DNA of 12,965 nucleotides from contig CANQKU010000022.1 of the NCBI GenBank assembly GCA_947624535.1, positions 1 to 12,965 of the forward strand, read 5' to 3'. The position numbers were made by a program, and so were the translations under genes. The number at the start of each line of letters is the position of its first letter. Within the stretch, counting starts at the first letter, position 1. The notes beneath the pieces are model-generated. The model made no database searches and had not been told where the DNA came from. It saw nothing but the letters and a program-made list of their open reading frames with translations. Shown here in pieces: positions 1 through 6,863 of this stretch. The DNA comes from an uncultured Bacilli bacterium. Its GTDB lineage: Bacteria; Bacillota_I; Bacilli_A; RF39; UBA660.

Positions 1-215
1 TGTATCAATCAACACAATATGGCGGAAGTTACAGTGATGATACTAAAAATGAAAATGGTGTATATAATTATGCTTATTGGACAATGTCTGCTCACTCTGG
101 CGTTGCTGCTTCTGCGTGGACTGTGGACCGCGGTGGCCGCTTGAACAGCTCTGAGTCTTCGACTACCAGCTTTGGTGCGCGTGCCGTCGTCGTTATTTCC
201 AAAGAAACACTCTAA
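1..215 (+). CDS. 3' end of a probable surface protein (partial)
   Basis: Only the last 70 residues are present, read in the frame starting at base 3 and ending at TAA 213-215; the start lies outside the window. The visible part is rich in Ser, Thr, Gly, Tyr and Asn (YQSTQYGGSYSDD near the left edge), then has a YWTMSAHSG stretch, a WTVDRGGR stretch and a closing FGARAVVVISKETL. Endings of the type W-x-V-(N/D)-x-x-G...(Y/F)G-(V/A)-R-x-V-V are known from C-terminal C-type-lectin-like or pilin-associated modules of secreted proteins in gut Bacillota; this match is from memory and modest. The last ~100 bases are GC-rich and use codons such as GCG, CGC, GGC and GTC that are rare in the neighbouring genes. 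Function is not determined; a pilin-like or adhesin tip protein is the best guess. Confidence 0.6.
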   Translation, partial: YQSTQYGGSYSDDTKNENGVYNYAYWTMSAHSGVAASAWTVDRGGRLNSSESSTTSFGARAVVVISKETL

Positions 216-223
216 CTACAAAC

Positions 224-259
224 AAAAATAGTATCTGAAATAATTTAAATACTATTTTT
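224..259. terminator. bidirectional Rho-independent terminator between convergent genes
   Basis: An 11-bp perfect inverted repeat (AAAAATAGTAT at 224-234 and ATACTATTTTT at 249-259) surrounds a 14-base loop and is followed by a T-rich run on the plus strand. On the minus strand the A-run at 224-228 provides the U-tract. It serves the surface-protein gene from the left and the unknown gene 252-725 from the right; the right arm overlaps that gene's TAG stop. The stem is AT-rich, so strength is uncertain. Confidence 0.65.
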
Positions 260-725
260 TATTTTTTCTACAATTACATTCTAATCTAGTTTGATCTAAA
301 ATACCTTGGAAACTATAGTCATCTATAAACTCTTGTGGGAAATAAATATTTCCATATTCTTTAAATGCATTCCATCTCTTATTAATTAAATCTCCAACTT
401 CTTCATTACTAAACCCAGTAACAGGAATTTTTAATTGAGCTGATTGACTATAACTTAATCCTATAACATAGTTTCTTCTTGTATATAGATCAAATTCACT
501 ATGTAGGTGATAAGATATAATCATATTTTGATAAATTGTATCATAGTCATCAATAAATCGTGAAATCATATAAATAGTTTGTTCAGCAAATTGAAATTCA
601 TAAAAGATATCTTGAATATTATTCATTTGTTTTAATGATCCATCTTCACAATATATAGCATCATCATATTTTCTAGCTTCAAAAATAAGATCAAGTAAAT
701 AAACTCCTAAATCTTCTTCCATCAT
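252..725 (-). CDS. hypothetical acidic protein, 157 aa
   Basis: I do not recognise a family. The 157-residue product has no signal peptide or membrane segment. The N-terminal half is acidic and aromatic, with predicted helices (EDLGVYLLDLIFEARKYDD, then a helix around residues 36-60). Two Asp/Tyr-rich stretches follow (FIDDYDTIY near 58-65 and FIDDYSFQ near 133-140), and the C terminus is basic with a CNC motif (Cys150, Cys152). Cytoplasmic location is inferred. The start is one of two tandem ATGs just after a strong AGGGGG Shine-Dalgarno sequence. It is transcribed alone from a near-consensus promoter, divergently from sigK and convergently with the left-edge gene. The conserved-looking promoter and ribosome binding site argue that it is a real expressed gene. 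Confidence 0.75.
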   Translation of the reverse strand: MMEEDLGVYLLDLIFEARKYDDAIYCEDGSLKQMNNIQDIFYEFQFAEQTIYMISRFIDDYDTIYQNMIISYHLHSEFDLYTRRNYVIGLSYSQSAQLKIPVTGFSNEEVGDLINKRWNAFKEYGNIYFPQEFIDDYSFQGILDQTRLECNCRKNKK

Positions 726-746
726 TATGCCCCCTATAAGTTACAT

Positions 747-775
747 AGTATAATTATTTTGTCTAAGTTTGTCAA
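747..775 (-). promoter_or_regulatory. SigA-type promoter of the 252-725 gene
   Basis: On the minus strand TTGACA (770-775) is followed after exactly 17 bases by TATACT (747-752), a near-perfect vegetative promoter. It lies about 20 bases upstream of the gene's AGGGGG ribosome binding site. It occupies the short divergent region shared with sigK, so strong leftward initiation here could influence sigK transcription (inference). Confidence 0.8.
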
Positions 776-804
776 ATTAAACATATATTTATATAGGTGG
801 TAAT

Positions 805-1497
805 ATGTTATTTGAAATATTTATGTTTTTGAAAAGTATCTTTTTGACAGGATCATATTCTAATCAAGTATTTCCTGATCCTCTTTCTAAGGACGAAGAA
901 GATTTATATATTAAAAAAGCTAAGATGGGTGATAAGTCAGCTAGAAATAAATTAATAGAACATAATCTTCGATTAGTCGCTCACATTGTAAAAAAGTTTG
1001 ATAATAAATATGTAGATCAAGATGATTTAATTAGTATTGGTACGATTGGCTTAATTAAGGGTGTTGATACATTTTCTAATGACAAGGGTGTAAGAATTAC
1101 TACATATTGTGCTAGATGTATTGAAAATGAAATTTTAATGCATTTTAGAAGTAATAATAAAACTACCAAAAATATATCTATTAATGAGTCAATTGGCTTT
1201 GATAAAGATGGTAATGAAATTTCTATTATGGATGTATTAAAAGCTCCTAAACCTGATTTTATTGAAGATATTAGTCTAAAAGATAATATTAAATTATTAA
1301 ATCAATATATGAATGTATTAACTCCTAGAGAAAAAGAAATATTAATAAAGAGATATGGATTAAATAATAGTTTAGAAAAAACTCAAAAAGTTATAGCTAA
1401 AGAATTAAAGATTTCTAGAAGTTATGTATCTAGGATGGAGAAAAGAGCTTTAACTAAACTTTTACGTGAATTTATTAAAAATAATAAGTATGAGTAG
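805..1497 (+). CDS. sigK: RNA polymerase sporulation sigma factor SigK (pro-sigma-K-like)
   Basis: SigK directs late mother-cell gene expression during endospore formation (known role of the family). The 230-residue product shows region 2 with EHNLRLVAHIVKKF (52-65), DDLISIGTIGLIKG (73-86) and ARCIENEILMHFR (103-115), and region 4 with LTPREKEIL (172-180) and a helix-turn-helix around 193-214 ending SRSYVSRMEKRA. These segments match SigK rather than SigE. The first ~17 residues are hydrophobic (MLFEIFMFLKSIFL) and precede YSNQVFPDPLS, closely matching the pro-sequence/mature junction of pro-sigma-K, which in other species is cut by SpoIVFB. The gene is uninterrupted, so there is no skin-type element inside it. 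Start ATG 805 follows an AGGTGG ribosome binding site. No good SigA promoter is visible upstream, which fits sporulation-specific expression. Confidence 0.9.
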   Translation: MLFEIFMFLKSIFLTGSYSNQVFPDPLSKDEEDLYIKKAKMGDKSARNKLIEHNLRLVAHIVKKFDNKYVDQDDLISIGTIGLIKGVDTFSNDKGVRITTYCARCIENEILMHFRSNNKTTKNISINESIGFDKDGNEISIMDVLKAPKPDFIEDISLKDNIKLLNQYMNVLTPREKEILIKRYGLNNSLEKTQKVIAKELKISRSYVSRMEKRALTKLLREFIKNNKYE

Positions 1498-1498
1498 C

Positions 1499-1527
1499 TA
1501 GACAAGTTAAATAAAAACAAGTATAAT
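1499..1527 (+). promoter_or_regulatory. SigA-type promoter of the deacetylase gene
   Basis: TAGACA (1499-1504), a 17-base spacer and a perfect TATAAT (1522-1527) begin directly after the sigK stop codon. The gene's AAGGAAGA ribosome binding site (1536-1543) and ATG at 1550 follow. This suggests vegetative expression independent of sigK. Confidence 0.75.
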
Positions 1528-1549
1528 ATGTAGTTAAGGAAGAGATAAT

Positions 1550-2938
1550 ATGTCGGTAAAAGTTAAAGTAATAATTATAGTTAGTATTATTGCTGTATTA
1601 GGGATTAGTTATAAGGTTTTAGAGTTTTATTTTTTTCCTAAAATTATTTTAAAAGGGGACTCTACAATTACTTTAAACTATAAACAACCTTATAAGGAAT
1701 TAGGTTATGTTGCTAAAAGTCGTATGAAGAATTTAACGAGTAGAGTTAAAGTAAGAGGAAAAGTTAATTCTAATAAGTTAGGTAATTATAAAATTAAGTA
1801 TAAAGTTCATTATGGTAAATTTTCTAGTGAAGTTACAAGAGTTGTCAAAGTAAGAGATACTGAAAAGCCACTTTTAAGTTTTGAAAATGATCAAAAAGAT
1901 ATATATATTTGTCCTGGTAAGAGTTATGAAAAAGAAAAAGTTAAAGCCTATGATAACTATGATTTAGATATTACTGATAATGTAAAAGTTACAGTTAAAA
2001 AAGATAATGTAACTTACTCAGTAGTTGACTCTTCTGGTAATTATGTAATTAAAAAAAAGAAGTTGATTTATAAAGATATTGAAAAGCCAAAGTTAGAATT
2101 AAAAAATGAAGATCAAATTACTATCTTTGTAAATGATAAATTTAATGATCCAGGTTATGTTACTTCTGATAATTGTGATGATAAGCTAGATAGTGAAGTA
2201 GAGGGTACTGTTGATACTTCTAAAGTGGGTTCTTATTCTCTTACTTATAAGGTTAGAGATAAAAGTGGAAATGAAGCAGTAGCGCATCGTATTGTTAAGG
2301 TTATCAAAAAAGGTTCACCAGGTTCTATTTATTTAACATTTGATGATGGTCCACATATGGGAACAACTAATGTGATTTTAGATATTTTAAAACAAGATGG
2401 TGTAAAAGCAACTTTTTTCGTTACTAATAATGGCCCTGATGAGTTGATAGTTAGAGAATATAAGGAAGGTCATAGTATCGGAATGCATTCTGCTACTCAT
2501 CAATATGCTTGGATTTATTCTAGTGTTGACAGCTATTTCCAAGATTTAGCTTTAGTTCATGATAGAATTTTATCTCTAACTGGATATGACAGTAGAATTG
2601 TAAGATTTCCTGGAGGTTCATCTAATACCATTAGTAGAAAATATAAAGTTGGAATTATGAGTGAATTAGCTAATCAGTTACAAAATAAAAATTATGCATA
2701 TTATGATTGGACAATTAATAGTGGAGATACTGATGGCTTGACAGAGCCAAGTGAAATATATAATCGAGTTATTAGTAATTTATCAAAAAGTCGAAGTAAT
2801 GTTATCTTAATGCATGATACTAAGTCATATACAAGGGATGCCTTAAAACAAATTATTGACTATGGTAAAGCCCAAGGATATTATTTTGATACTATTACTT
2901 TTGGGCTTGACTTACCAAGACATAGGATAAATAACTAG
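1550..2938 (+). CDS. membrane-anchored polysaccharide deacetylase with Ig-like (DUF5011-type) repeats
   Basis: The product probably removes N-acetyl groups from cell-wall glycan (peptidoglycan GlcNAc or MurNAc) at the outer face of the membrane. Residues 4-28 form one hydrophobic segment, a signal anchor. Three bacterial Ig-like repeats follow at about 31-102, 103-177 and 178-253. The first and third show the typical N-K-x-G-x-Y-x(I/L)-x-Y-x-V ending; the middle one is degenerate. The NodB catalytic domain (about 258-455) has all five motifs: TFDDGP (263-268, Asp265 and Asp266), HSATH (313-317, metal His313 and His317), RFPGG (352-356), DW (386-387) and the final LMHD (His422). The domain plan resembles PgdA-like peptidoglycan deacetylases that confer lysozyme resistance. 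Substrate is inferred. It sits between sigK and yqeG with its own promoter, so a role in sporulation is possible but not shown. Confidence 0.88.
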   Translation: MSVKVKVIIIVSIIAVLGISYKVLEFYFFPKIILKGDSTITLNYKQPYKELGYVAKSRMKNLTSRVKVRGKVNSNKLGNYKIKYKVHYGKFSSEVTRVVKVRDTEKPLLSFENDQKDIYICPGKSYEKEKVKAYDNYDLDITDNVKVTVKKDNVTYSVVDSSGNYVIKKKKLIYKDIEKPKLELKNEDQITIFVNDKFNDPGYVTSDNCDDKLDSEVEGTVDTSKVGSYSLTYKVRDKSGNEAVAHRIVKVIKKGSPGSIYLTFDDGPHMGTTNVILDILKQDGVKATFFVTNNGPDELIVREYKEGHSIGMHSATHQYAWIYSSVDSYFQDLALVHDRILSLTGYDSRIVRFPGGSSNTISRKYKVGIMSELANQLQNKNYAYYDWTINSGDTDGLTEPSEIYNRVISNLSKSRSNVILMHDTKSYTRDALKQIIDYGKAQGYYFDTITFGLDLPRHRINN

Positions 2939-2958
2939 TAATTTTTTCTAAAACTTAG

Positions 2959-2964
2959 TATAAT
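2959..2964 (+). promoter_or_regulatory. possible -10 element upstream of yqeG-yqeH
   Basis: A perfect TATAAT lies 11 bases before the yqeG ribosome binding site AGGTGG. The -35 position (TAGTAA, 2936-2941, 17-base spacer) matches only 3 of 6 consensus bases, so this is a weak call. Confidence 0.4.
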
Positions 2965-2980
2965 AAGATAGGTGGTCTTA

Positions 2981-3499
2981 ATGAAAAGTTATAAACCTAC
3001 AATGTATAAAAAAGATATTTTTAGTATTAATTATCAAAAATTAAAAGAAAATGGAATTAAATGTTTAGTTTTTGATTTGGATAATACTCTAGCTTTAATT
3101 AATGAGAAAAAATGTCCACGTAAAACAAAACAGTTAATTAAGCGTCTTCAAACTGACTTTATTATATTTATTATTTCAAATAATTCGTATAAAAGAATAG
3201 AACCTTATAAAAGGGATTTAGGTGTTGATGCCGTAGGGTTTGCGATGAAGCCTCTAACTAGAGGATTGAGAAAGATTAAGAAAAAATATAAGTTATTAAA
3301 AAAAGAAATGATTATGATAGGGGATCAACTTGTAACTGATATTATCTCAGGAGTAAATTTTAATATTAAGACAATTTTAGTAGATCCATTAGGAAAAAAA
3401 GATTTAAAAATTACTAGTCTAAATAGAAAAATAGAGTCTTTTATTATAAATAGATATAGAAAAAAAGGGATCTTTAAGAGGGGAAGTTATTATGATTAA
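2981..3499 (+). CDS. yqeG: YqeG family HAD-superfamily (subclass IIIA) phosphatase
   Basis: This 172-residue protein has the length and motifs of Bacillus YqeG, a HAD-fold phosphatase of unknown physiological substrate. Motif I is FDLDNTL (31-37, nucleophile Asp32 and acid Asp34). Motif II is ISNNS (65-69), the motif III lysine is Lys90 in FAMKPL, and motif IV is GDQLVTD (114-120). I chose ATG 2981, which lies 5 bases after AGGTGG (2970-2975). The in-frame GTG at 2972 falls inside that ribosome binding site and would add only three residues. The stop overlaps the start of yqeH by 8 bases, so the two are translationally coupled. The yqeG-yqeH pairing is conserved in Bacilli and links this enzyme to a ribosome-assembly neighbourhood. 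Confidence 0.9.
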   Translation: MKSYKPTMYKKDIFSINYQKLKENGIKCLVFDLDNTLALINEKKCPRKTKQLIKRLQTDFIIFIISNNSYKRIEPYKRDLGVDAVGFAMKPLTRGLRKIKKKYKLLKKEMIMIGDQLVTDIISGVNFNIKTILVDPLGKKDLKITSLNRKIESFIINRYRKKGIFKRGSYYD

Positions 3500-4502
3500 T
3501 GAACAAAAAAGATGCAGTGGCTGTGGAGTTATTTTACAAGATGAAAATGTTTTACAAGAGGGTTATACTACTAGTTTAGAAAAAGATATTTGTCAAAGAT
3601 GCTTTCGTATGAAAAATTATGGTGAATATCAAGTAGTCACTAAATCTAATGAAGAATATTTAGAAATTTTAAAAGAAGTAGGTAAAACTAAAGATTTAGT
3701 TTTATATGTAACTGACTTACTAAACTTAGAAGAAGATCTTTTAAAAATTAGAGAGTATATAAAAAATAAGATGATTTTAGTTTTAAATAAACGTGATATC
3801 TTACCTAAAAGTGTCAAAGAAGATAAATTAATTAATTATTTTTCAAAGCATAATATTCAGTTTGAAGAAATTATTGTTGTAAGTGTTGAGAAAAATTTTA
3901 ATATCGATTACTTATTAAAAAGAATTAAGTATTTTCAAACAACTAAAAATGTTTATGTAGTAGGTCATACTAATGCTGGTAAATCTACATTAATTAATAA
4001 ACTTATTAAAAATTATTCACTAAATAATTTACAAGAGTTAACAATGTCACCACTACCATCTACAACATTAAATACGGTTACTATTGAGATTAATGAATAC
4101 TTGACATTGATAGATACCCCAGGACTTGTTGATCAGTCATCCATCATTCACTATGTTGATGCTAATATGTTGAAAAAAATAAATCCTAAAAAAGAAATTA
4201 AACCTAAAACTTATCAATTAAGAAAAAATCAAAGTCTACTTATTGAAGACTTAGTTAGAATTGACTATGTAGAAGGTGAAAGAAATAGCTTTACTTTATT
4301 TTTATCAAATGATTTAAAAGTAAAAAGAATTAATACCAAAAGAGATGATTTAAAAACTTTACAAAAAACAGAGTTTGAAGTTTTATATGACTCTGATATT
4401 GTAATTACTGGGTTAGGTTTTATTAAAATAGTTGATAAGGGAAAAGTTAATCTTTATCTAAACAAAAATGTTCATTCTTTTATGAGAAAGTCACTTATTT
4501 AA
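3492..4502 (+). CDS. yqeH: ribosome biogenesis GTPase YqeH (circularly permuted)
   Basis: YqeH is a GTPase needed for maturation of the 30S ribosomal subunit (family knowledge). The 336-residue protein starts with a zinc finger, CSGCG (Cys8, Cys11) and CQRC (Cys34, Cys37). The GTPase motifs come in permuted order: G4 NKRD at 99-102, G5-like VSVEK at 130-134, G1 GHTNAGKS at 158-165, then G3 DTPG at 208-211. The C-terminal ~120 residues correspond to the family's extra C-terminal domain and may be somewhat shorter than in Bacillus (366 residues in total there). The start ATG 3492 lies within the end of yqeG and has a GAGGGG ribosome binding site. The usual downstream partners (aroE, yhbY, nadD) are absent, and the 3' end overlaps an opposite-strand gene by 12 bases. 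Confidence 0.93.
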   Translation: MINEQKRCSGCGVILQDENVLQEGYTTSLEKDICQRCFRMKNYGEYQVVTKSNEEYLEILKEVGKTKDLVLYVTDLLNLEEDLLKIREYIKNKMILVLNKRDILPKSVKEDKLINYFSKHNIQFEEIIVVSVEKNFNIDYLLKRIKYFQTTKNVYVVGHTNAGKSTLINKLIKNYSLNNLQELTMSPLPSTTLNTVTIEINEYLTLIDTPGLVDQSSIIHYVDANMLKKINPKKEIKPKTYQLRKNQSLLIEDLVRIDYVEGERNSFTLFLSNDLKVKRINTKRDDLKTLQKTEFEVLYDSDIVITGLGFIKIVDKGKVNLYLNKNVHSFMRKSLI

Positions 4503-5003
4503 TATATCAATTCCATATTTTTTAGAAGCATGATCATAAAAAAGATCTACTTTAATTGGATTATATGTTAAATATGTAAAGATAATGAAATTTAAAATTA
4601 TTAAGATAGCACCAAGTATTTGATTTTTCTGTTGGTGTTTTTCTAATTTTATTTTTTCTACAATTAATTCACTAATAAATATTGATATAAATAAGATAAC
4701 CATAGTAAGAATTAAATGTTCTCCAATAGTATAATAGATTGGTAAATAAATAATTAGTAAAATGATTATAGAAAACATTCCTCTTAAATATCCTTTTAAT
4801 AGAAAACTAGGCTCATGTTTTATTAATCCTATGCCTAAACTTGCTAATATACTAGCAGAAAAAAGCATTTTTAAATGTTCCCAAATACTTTCGTTAACTG
4901 GGCAAAAAATACTTATTAAAAAATTAGGAAATAAATTATAACAAAAATGGAGTAATGTTGATATAATAAATATTATTATTGTATGTAAAATAATTTTTTT
5001 CAA
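4491..5003 (-). CDS. DUF6512-like multi-pass membrane protein
   Basis: The 170-residue protein is an integral membrane protein with about four to five hydrophobic helices, near residues 4-22, 46-62, 75-93, 97-113 and 128-146. The loop FCPVNESIWEHLKMLF (33-48) is the signature I associate with DUF6512 proteins (PVNES-(I/V)-WEHLK); no function is known for them. The track-independent reading starts at TTG 5003: on the minus strand an AGGTGA ribosome binding site precedes it by 7-8 bases, and an in-frame TGA lies two codons upstream, so no earlier start is possible. A TATACT box (5022-5027) is the likely -10, without a clear -35. It is the only gene here that ends in TGA. Its 3' end overlaps yqeH tail-to-tail by 12 bases, with no terminator between them. 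Confidence 0.75.
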   Translation of the reverse strand: MKKIILHTIIIFIISTLLHFCYNLFPNFLISIFCPVNESIWEHLKMLFSASILASLGIGLIKHEPSFLLKGYLRGMFSIIILLIIYLPIYYTIGEHLILTMVILFISIFISELIVEKIKLEKHQQKNQILGAILIILNFIIFTYLTYNPIKVDLFYDHASKKYGIDILNK

Positions 5004-5049
5004 ATTTAATCACCTATTAATAGTATAGGATTAAACATATTAAATATTC

Positions 5050-5078
5050 TTGAAATTATTAAAAGATTGTGATATAAG
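5050..5078 (+). promoter_or_regulatory. SigA-type promoter of the dnaG-rpoD-trmK operon
   Basis: TTGAAA (5050-5055), a 17-base spacer and TATAAG (5073-5078) lie just upstream of the GGAGG ribosome binding site (5091-5095) of dnaG. The predicted leader is only about 15 bases. No rpsU gene precedes dnaG as in many macromolecular-synthesis operons. Confidence 0.7.
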
Positions 5079-5099
5079 AGAAGAAATTATGGAGGTATT

Positions 5100-6863
5100 A
5101 TGGAACACAATGATTTAGCAAATGAAATTAGAAATAAAGTTGATATTGTTGATGTTATTGGTGAGAGAATTCCCCTTGTAAAAAAAGGTAGAAATTTCTT
5201 TGGAGTTTGTCCATTCCATGATGATACCAATCCATCTATGAGTGTCTCTAGAGAAAAACAAATTTTTAGATGTTTTTCTTGTGGAACTAGTGGTAATGTT
5301 TTTACATTTTTAATGAATTATGAACATAAAGAATTTAAAGAAGTATTACAAGAATTAGGTAGCCAAGTAGGAATTTCAGTTTCTAATATTAAAGTTCCTA
5401 AAAGAGCTAGTAAATATGATAATTTATATAATGCTTATCAATTAACTTGTAAATATTTTCAAAATAATTTAGTATCTCCTTATGGTAAGGCTGCTAGAAT
5501 TTATCTTGATGAGAGAGGATTAAAAGACGATATAATAAAAGAATTTGAAATTGGTCTATCACTTCCTCAAAGAAATGACTTAACTCTACTTTTACAGTCA
5601 AAAAATTATGACTTATCCCAGTTAAATGATATTGGTCTATCAGCTGGTAGTAATGATAGTTATTCAGATAGAATTATGTTTCCTCTTTATGATCCATATG
5701 GAAAAATAGTTGGCTTCTCAGGTAGAATTTATAAAGAGAGTAATCAAAGTAAATATGTTAATACTAAAGATACGGTATTATTTAAAAAAGGAGATTGCTT
5801 GTATCACTATCATAAAGCAGTTGATGAAGCAAGAGTTAGTAAAAGTATTATTATAATGGAAGGCTTTATGGATGTTATTAGAGCTTATTCCATTGGTGTT
5901 AAAAATACCGTTGCTTTAATGGGAACAGCTTTTACTGATAGTCAATCTAGATTAATTAAAAGACTTTCAAAAAATATTATTTTATGTTTAGATGGAGATC
6001 CTCCAGGGCGTCATGCGGCTTTAAAAATAGGAGAAAAATTATTAGAAGATGGAATTGAAGCTAAAGTTATTACAATTCCTAATAATGATGATCCAGATAG
6101 TTATATAATAAAAATGGGTAAAGAAAAATTCTTATCTTTAATTGATACAGCAATTCCATTTGGTGATTATAAAATTTCAGCTTTAAAAGAAAATGTTAAT
6201 TTCAAAAGTGATGAAGATTTGGCTTTATATATTCAAAATGTAATTCAAGAAGTTGTCAAGATAAATGATGAGATTAGAGCAGAAATAATTTTAAAAAAAC
6301 TTGCAAAAGATTACAATATAGGGTATAATACACTGGAAAAAAGGTTTAGACAATTGCAACAAAATCAGCAAGAAAAAATATCTCCTATTAAAATAGAGGA
6401 TAAACTACCAAAGAAGCCAAGAAAAAGTAAGTATATTATAGCAATAGAGCAAGTTATTTATTATATGTTAAATCATGAGGAAGTAATTGAAAAAGTAGAA
6501 GAAGAAAAGATGATTTTTCCTAGTAATGAGGCTAGAATATTAACGAATGAGATTATCTATTTTTATAGAAATCATCGTTATATTGATATTGCTTCTTTTT
6601 ATACTTACTTGCAGGACAAGCCTGATTTATTACAATATTTAAATGAAATTGTTTCCAGTAATTATAAAGAAGACTGGAATGAAGATGATTTGTATGCTTA
6701 TTTTAAAGTAATTGAAGATTATAGGTTGAGCCAAGAGATAAAGAGGTTGGAAAAGTTAATGAAAGAAGAGTCTGATTGCTTAGAACAGGCAAAAATCGCA
6801 GAGCAAATTAGAAAATTGAGGTTAGGAGAAAAAAAGACATGGTTGGAGAAATTAAAACACTAG
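5100..6863 (+). CDS. dnaG: DNA primase DnaG
   Basis: DnaG synthesises RNA primers at the replication fork together with the DnaB-type helicase. The 587-residue product has the N-terminal CHC2 zinc-binding domain with CPFH (Cys37, His40) and CFSC (Cys58, Cys61). The catalytic core follows from about 110, with the FSGRIY motif at 206-211. The TOPRIM fold shows MEGFMD (253-258, Glu254), the ALMGTAFT strand (272-279) and DGD (298-300), and DPDSY lies at 331-335. The C-terminal ~150 residues are charged and helical, matching the helicase-binding region, which is usually poorly conserved. Length fits the family (about 600). ATG 5100 follows GGAGG by four bases. The last 25 bases overlap the rpoD start, so expression of the two is tightly linked. 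Confidence 0.97.
   Translation: MEHNDLANEIRNKVDIVDVIGERIPLVKKGRNFFGVCPFHDDTNPSMSVSREKQIFRCFSCGTSGNVFTFLMNYEHKEFKEVLQELGSQVGISVSNIKVPKRASKYDNLYNAYQLTCKYFQNNLVSPYGKAARIYLDERGLKDDIIKEFEIGLSLPQRNDLTLLLQSKNYDLSQLNDIGLSAGSNDSYSDRIMFPLYDPYGKIVGFSGRIYKESNQSKYVNTKDTVLFKKGDCLYHYHKAVDEARVSKSIIIMEGFMDVIRAYSIGVKNTVALMGTAFTDSQSRLIKRLSKNIILCLDGDPPGRHAALKIGEKLLEDGIEAKVITIPNNDDPDSYIIKMGKEKFLSLIDTAIPFGDYKISALKENVNFKSDEDLALYIQNVIQEVVKINDEIRAEIILKKLAKDYNIGYNTLEKRFRQLQQNQQEKISPIKIEDKLPKKPRKSKYIIAIEQVIYYMLNHEEVIEKVEEEKMIFPSNEARILTNEIIYFYRNHRYIDIASFYTYLQDKPDLLQYLNEIVSSNYKEDWNEDDLYAYFKVIEDYRLSQEIKRLEKLMKEESDCLEQAKIAEQIRKLRLGEKKTWLEKLKH

Noticed and set aside
782..789. CATATATT as a SigE -10 box for sigK
   Set aside because: No fitting -35 element at the required distance, and the implied start would fall almost on the ribosome binding site.
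2972..2974. GTG as start of yqeG
   Set aside because: The codon is part of the Shine-Dalgarno sequence of the ATG at 2981, which gives the family's standard length.
3629..3817. Open frame of 62 codons on the minus strand inside yqeH
   Set aside because: It lies wholly within a conserved gene, has no ribosome binding site or recognisable product, and is expected by chance in AT-rich DNA.
5014..5023. Palindrome CTATTAATAG upstream of the DUF6512-like gene
   Set aside because: Short and made almost only of A/T; such palindromes are common here.
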